A DNA stretch of 16,083 nucleotides from Oxalobacteraceae bacterium. GTDB taxonomy: Bacteria > Pseudomonadota > Gammaproteobacteria > Burkholderiales > Burkholderiaceae_D. Location: assembly GCA_947453015.1 (NCBI GenBank), contig CANGFL010000005.1, positions 1 to 16,083 of the forward strand. The letters are read 5' to 3'. Position numbers and translations under genes: made by a program. Each line of letters starts with the position of its first letter. The first letter of the stretch is position 1. Of this stretch, positions 15,262 through 16,083 are shown in pieces. The notes beneath the pieces were generated by a model. It made no database searches and was not told where the DNA came from. It worked only from the letters and a program-made list of their open reading frames with translations.

Positions 15262-15565
15262 GCCTATGCGTGTGCGCGCCGTGCATAACAACGGCGTTGT
15301 CGAAGTTAAAGTGCTGATGAAGCATCGTATGTTGAGTCGTTTATCGTGGAGTACGGAGGGTCAATTGATACTTCCGCATTTCATACAAACCTTGCGTGGT
15401 AAGTGCAATGGTCGACCTGTGTTGCATGTTCACTTTGGTGGATCGGTAGCGCGTGATCCCTATTTTTCATTCAAGTTCAGAGGCGGGAAGGTCGGGGACA
15501 AGGTAGAAATTACCTGGGTCGATACCGAAGGTGACAGCCGTACGGATGAAACTCTCGTCACATAA
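15254..15565 (+). CDS. soxZ: Thiosulfate oxidation carrier complex protein SoxZ
   Basis: A 103-residue SoxZ, the non-covalent partner that forms the SoxYZ heterodimer with SoxY in the periplasm. It lacks its own signal peptide and is expected to be exported with SoxY's Tat signal. Family segments are MGEPMRVRA at the start, GVVEVKVLMKHRM, LPHFIQTL and the C-terminal GGKVGDKVEITWVD. The TTG at 15254 gives the usual opening MGEPMR and has the GGAGG at 15244-15248 at ideal distance; the ATG at 15266 would remove four conserved residues. The TTG lies within the last codons of soxY, so the two are translationally coupled. No further sox gene follows in the window. Confidence 0.94.
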   Translation: MGEPMRVRAVHNNGVVEVKVLMKHRMLSRLSWSTEGQLILPHFIQTLRGKCNGRPVLHVHFGGSVARDPYFSFKFRGGKVGDKVEITWVDTEGDSRTDETLVT

Positions 15566-15632
15566 GTTTTTTAATAAGCTGCAGCGCAGCAAAGCGACTC
15601 TGTTTATATCTTCATCCGCCGGATTAAAAAAC
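15566..15632. repeat. Perfect 10-bp inverted repeat directly after soxZ
   Basis: GTTTTTTAAT at 15566-15575, immediately after the soxZ stop, and ATTAAAAAAC at 15623-15632 are exact inverted copies 47 bp apart. The enclosed segment contains GCTGC-AGC-GCAGC (15578-15590), a small GC hairpin. The arms are AT-rich, so chance is possible. It could be an mRNA 3'-end structure or the remnant of a small mobile element. Confidence 0.35.
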
Positions 15633-15699
15633 CCGTAAGGCCAATGTAAGTCGCGGAATCGATGAGAAGCGCGCACATAAATTCCTTGCTTGTACTAGC

Positions 15700-15714
15700 T
15701 GACTTCCCAAGTCA
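15700..15714. promoter_or_regulatory. Palindrome TGACTT-CCC-AAGTCA
   Basis: Perfect six-base arms at 15700-15705 and 15709-15714 are separated by CCC. The length fits a small dimeric regulator's operator, or a tight three-base-loop hairpin. No T tract follows. Confidence 0.3.
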
Positions 15715-15795
15715 TTGATTTAATTCAGTTCAAAAAAACAATCCCTCCTCAATCAGTCAATAAACAAGGATTTATAGCTGAGCGGCGTATCAATA

Positions 15796-15815
15796 AATTA
15801 TCAAGTAATTATCAA
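15796..15815. promoter_or_regulatory. Tandem AATTATCAA repeats at 11-bp spacing
   Basis: AATTATCAA occurs at 15796-15804 and 15807-15815, exactly 11 bp start to start, so both copies face the same side of the helix. A reversed TGATAA follows at 15825-15830. The spacing is that of OmpR-family response-regulator binding sites. The target gene would be to the right of the window. Confidence 0.4.
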
Positions 15816-15903
15816 TTGAACTGGTGATAAAGGGTCTCGAGCGCTGCGCAAGACGAACTTTTTACTTAAAATTTTTTTGCGAAGTCAACAATGTTGGTGA
15901 TGT

Positions 15904-15934
15904 ATCAATAAAGCGCTAGGTGGGTTTTATTGAT
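15904..15934. repeat. Inverted repeat ATCAATAAA / TTTATTGAT
   Basis: ATCAATAAA (15904-15912) and TTTATTGAT (15926-15934) are perfect inverted copies with a 13-bp spacer. The left arm belongs to an 11-bp direct repeat GTATCAATAAA, also found at 15787-15797. Candidate operator or mRNA leader hairpin; function unknown. Confidence 0.4.
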
Positions 15935-16083
15935 TTTGCTAAATATCGGTGCTATATAGACACATGCGTAAAAATTTCGTCCAAAAAGGCAACACTTTTG
16001 GGGCGAGCAAAGGCTACGCGGAAGCAAGACGCCCACTGCAATTTCCCCAAGAAGGACATGCAGAAAGGTGACGATGGGCAGAA

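Larger units (their letters stand above)
15566..16083. other. 518-bp gene-free region after soxZ
   Basis: No open frame here has a ribosome binding site and recognisable product in any of the six frames. The region is AT-rich and holds short repeats: the 10-bp inverted repeat (15566-15632), the palindrome TGACTT-CCC-AAGTCA (15700-15714), tandem AATTATCAA copies (15796-15815), GTATCAATAAA at 15787 and 15902, and an inverted ATCAATAAA pair (15904-15934). It may be the control region of a gene right of the window, or scar DNA where soxA would be expected. Confidence 0.6.

Noticed and set aside
15467..15676. A 69-residue minus-strand frame overlapping soxZ.
   Set aside because: It has no family resemblance or ribosome binding site and runs antisense to a clear soxZ, so it is a shadow frame.
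16026..16045. GCCCACTGCAA, similar to the GCCACTG part of cobalamin riboswitches.
   Set aside because: No B12 box or other conserved elements are visible around it.
15964..16071. A 35-residue plus-strand open frame starting MRKNFVQKG near the right edge.
   Set aside because: There is no ribosome binding site and no recognisable family, and this length is expected by chance.
15975..16083. Pieces resembling a c-di-GMP-I (GEMM) riboswitch: AAAGGCAACAC, GGGGCGAGCAAAGG and GGTGACGATGGG.
   Set aside because: The hairpin expected between the first two elements is missing and several invariant bases differ; only loose word similarity remains. A covariance-model search would settle it.

Overview
The window looks like chromosome from a free-living Gram-negative proteobacterium of moderate GC that can oxidise reduced sulfur. 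The evidence is periplasmic flavocytochrome c sulfide dehydrogenase (fccAB) and Sox genes (soxCDYZ), Tat and Sec signals on most sulfur proteins, and an abundance of c-type cytochromes. Gene content and order are most like sulfur-oxidising Betaproteobacteria, but this assignment is inference. No phage genes, insertion sequences, CRISPR arrays, tRNA or rRNA were recognised.

Layout. (1) 1-2444 (+): the 3' part of a membrane-bound PAS-GGDEF-EAL c-di-GMP enzyme, cut by the left window edge. Its 3' end overlaps the convergent P-type ATPase gene (2421-4967, -) by 24 bp. (2) 4968-7053: divergent from the ATPase is a two-gene (+) unit encoding a His-rich DUF4337-like membrane protein and a beta-CASP metallo-beta-lactamase RNase-like protein. 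(3) 7081-9012: small exported proteins (a four-Cys protein on -, an acid-shock-like Ala/Lys/Thr/His protein on + with a clear terminator) and a luciferase-like flavin oxidoreductase. (4) 9013-9268: intergenic DNA with a cluster of DnaA-box-like sequences. (5) 9269-11860 (-): an apparent four-gene operon, read right to left as fccA, fccB, a Cys-rich secreted protein, and a 2-hydroxychromene-2-carboxylate isomerase-like protein. (6) 11861-12140: divergent control region with a strong imperfect dyad. (7) 12141-15565 (+): Adhesin_E-like protein, soxC, soxD, soxY, soxZ. (8) 15566-16083: 518 bp without a convincing gene but rich in short direct and inverted repeats.

How the genes work together. The divergent fcc and sox units would feed electrons from sulfide (FccAB) and from SoxYZ-bound sulfane sulfur (SoxCD) into the periplasmic cytochrome c pool. 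SoxYZ is the covalent carrier. SoxA, SoxX and SoxB are needed for a complete cycle and are not in the window; the expected next position is occupied by non-coding, repeat-rich DNA. The most unusual protein feature is SoxY, whose C-terminal arm reads GGCLG instead of the usual GGCGG/GGCG and which has an extra cysteine. The ATPase/DUF4337/beta-CASP group forms a separate block of unknown joint role.
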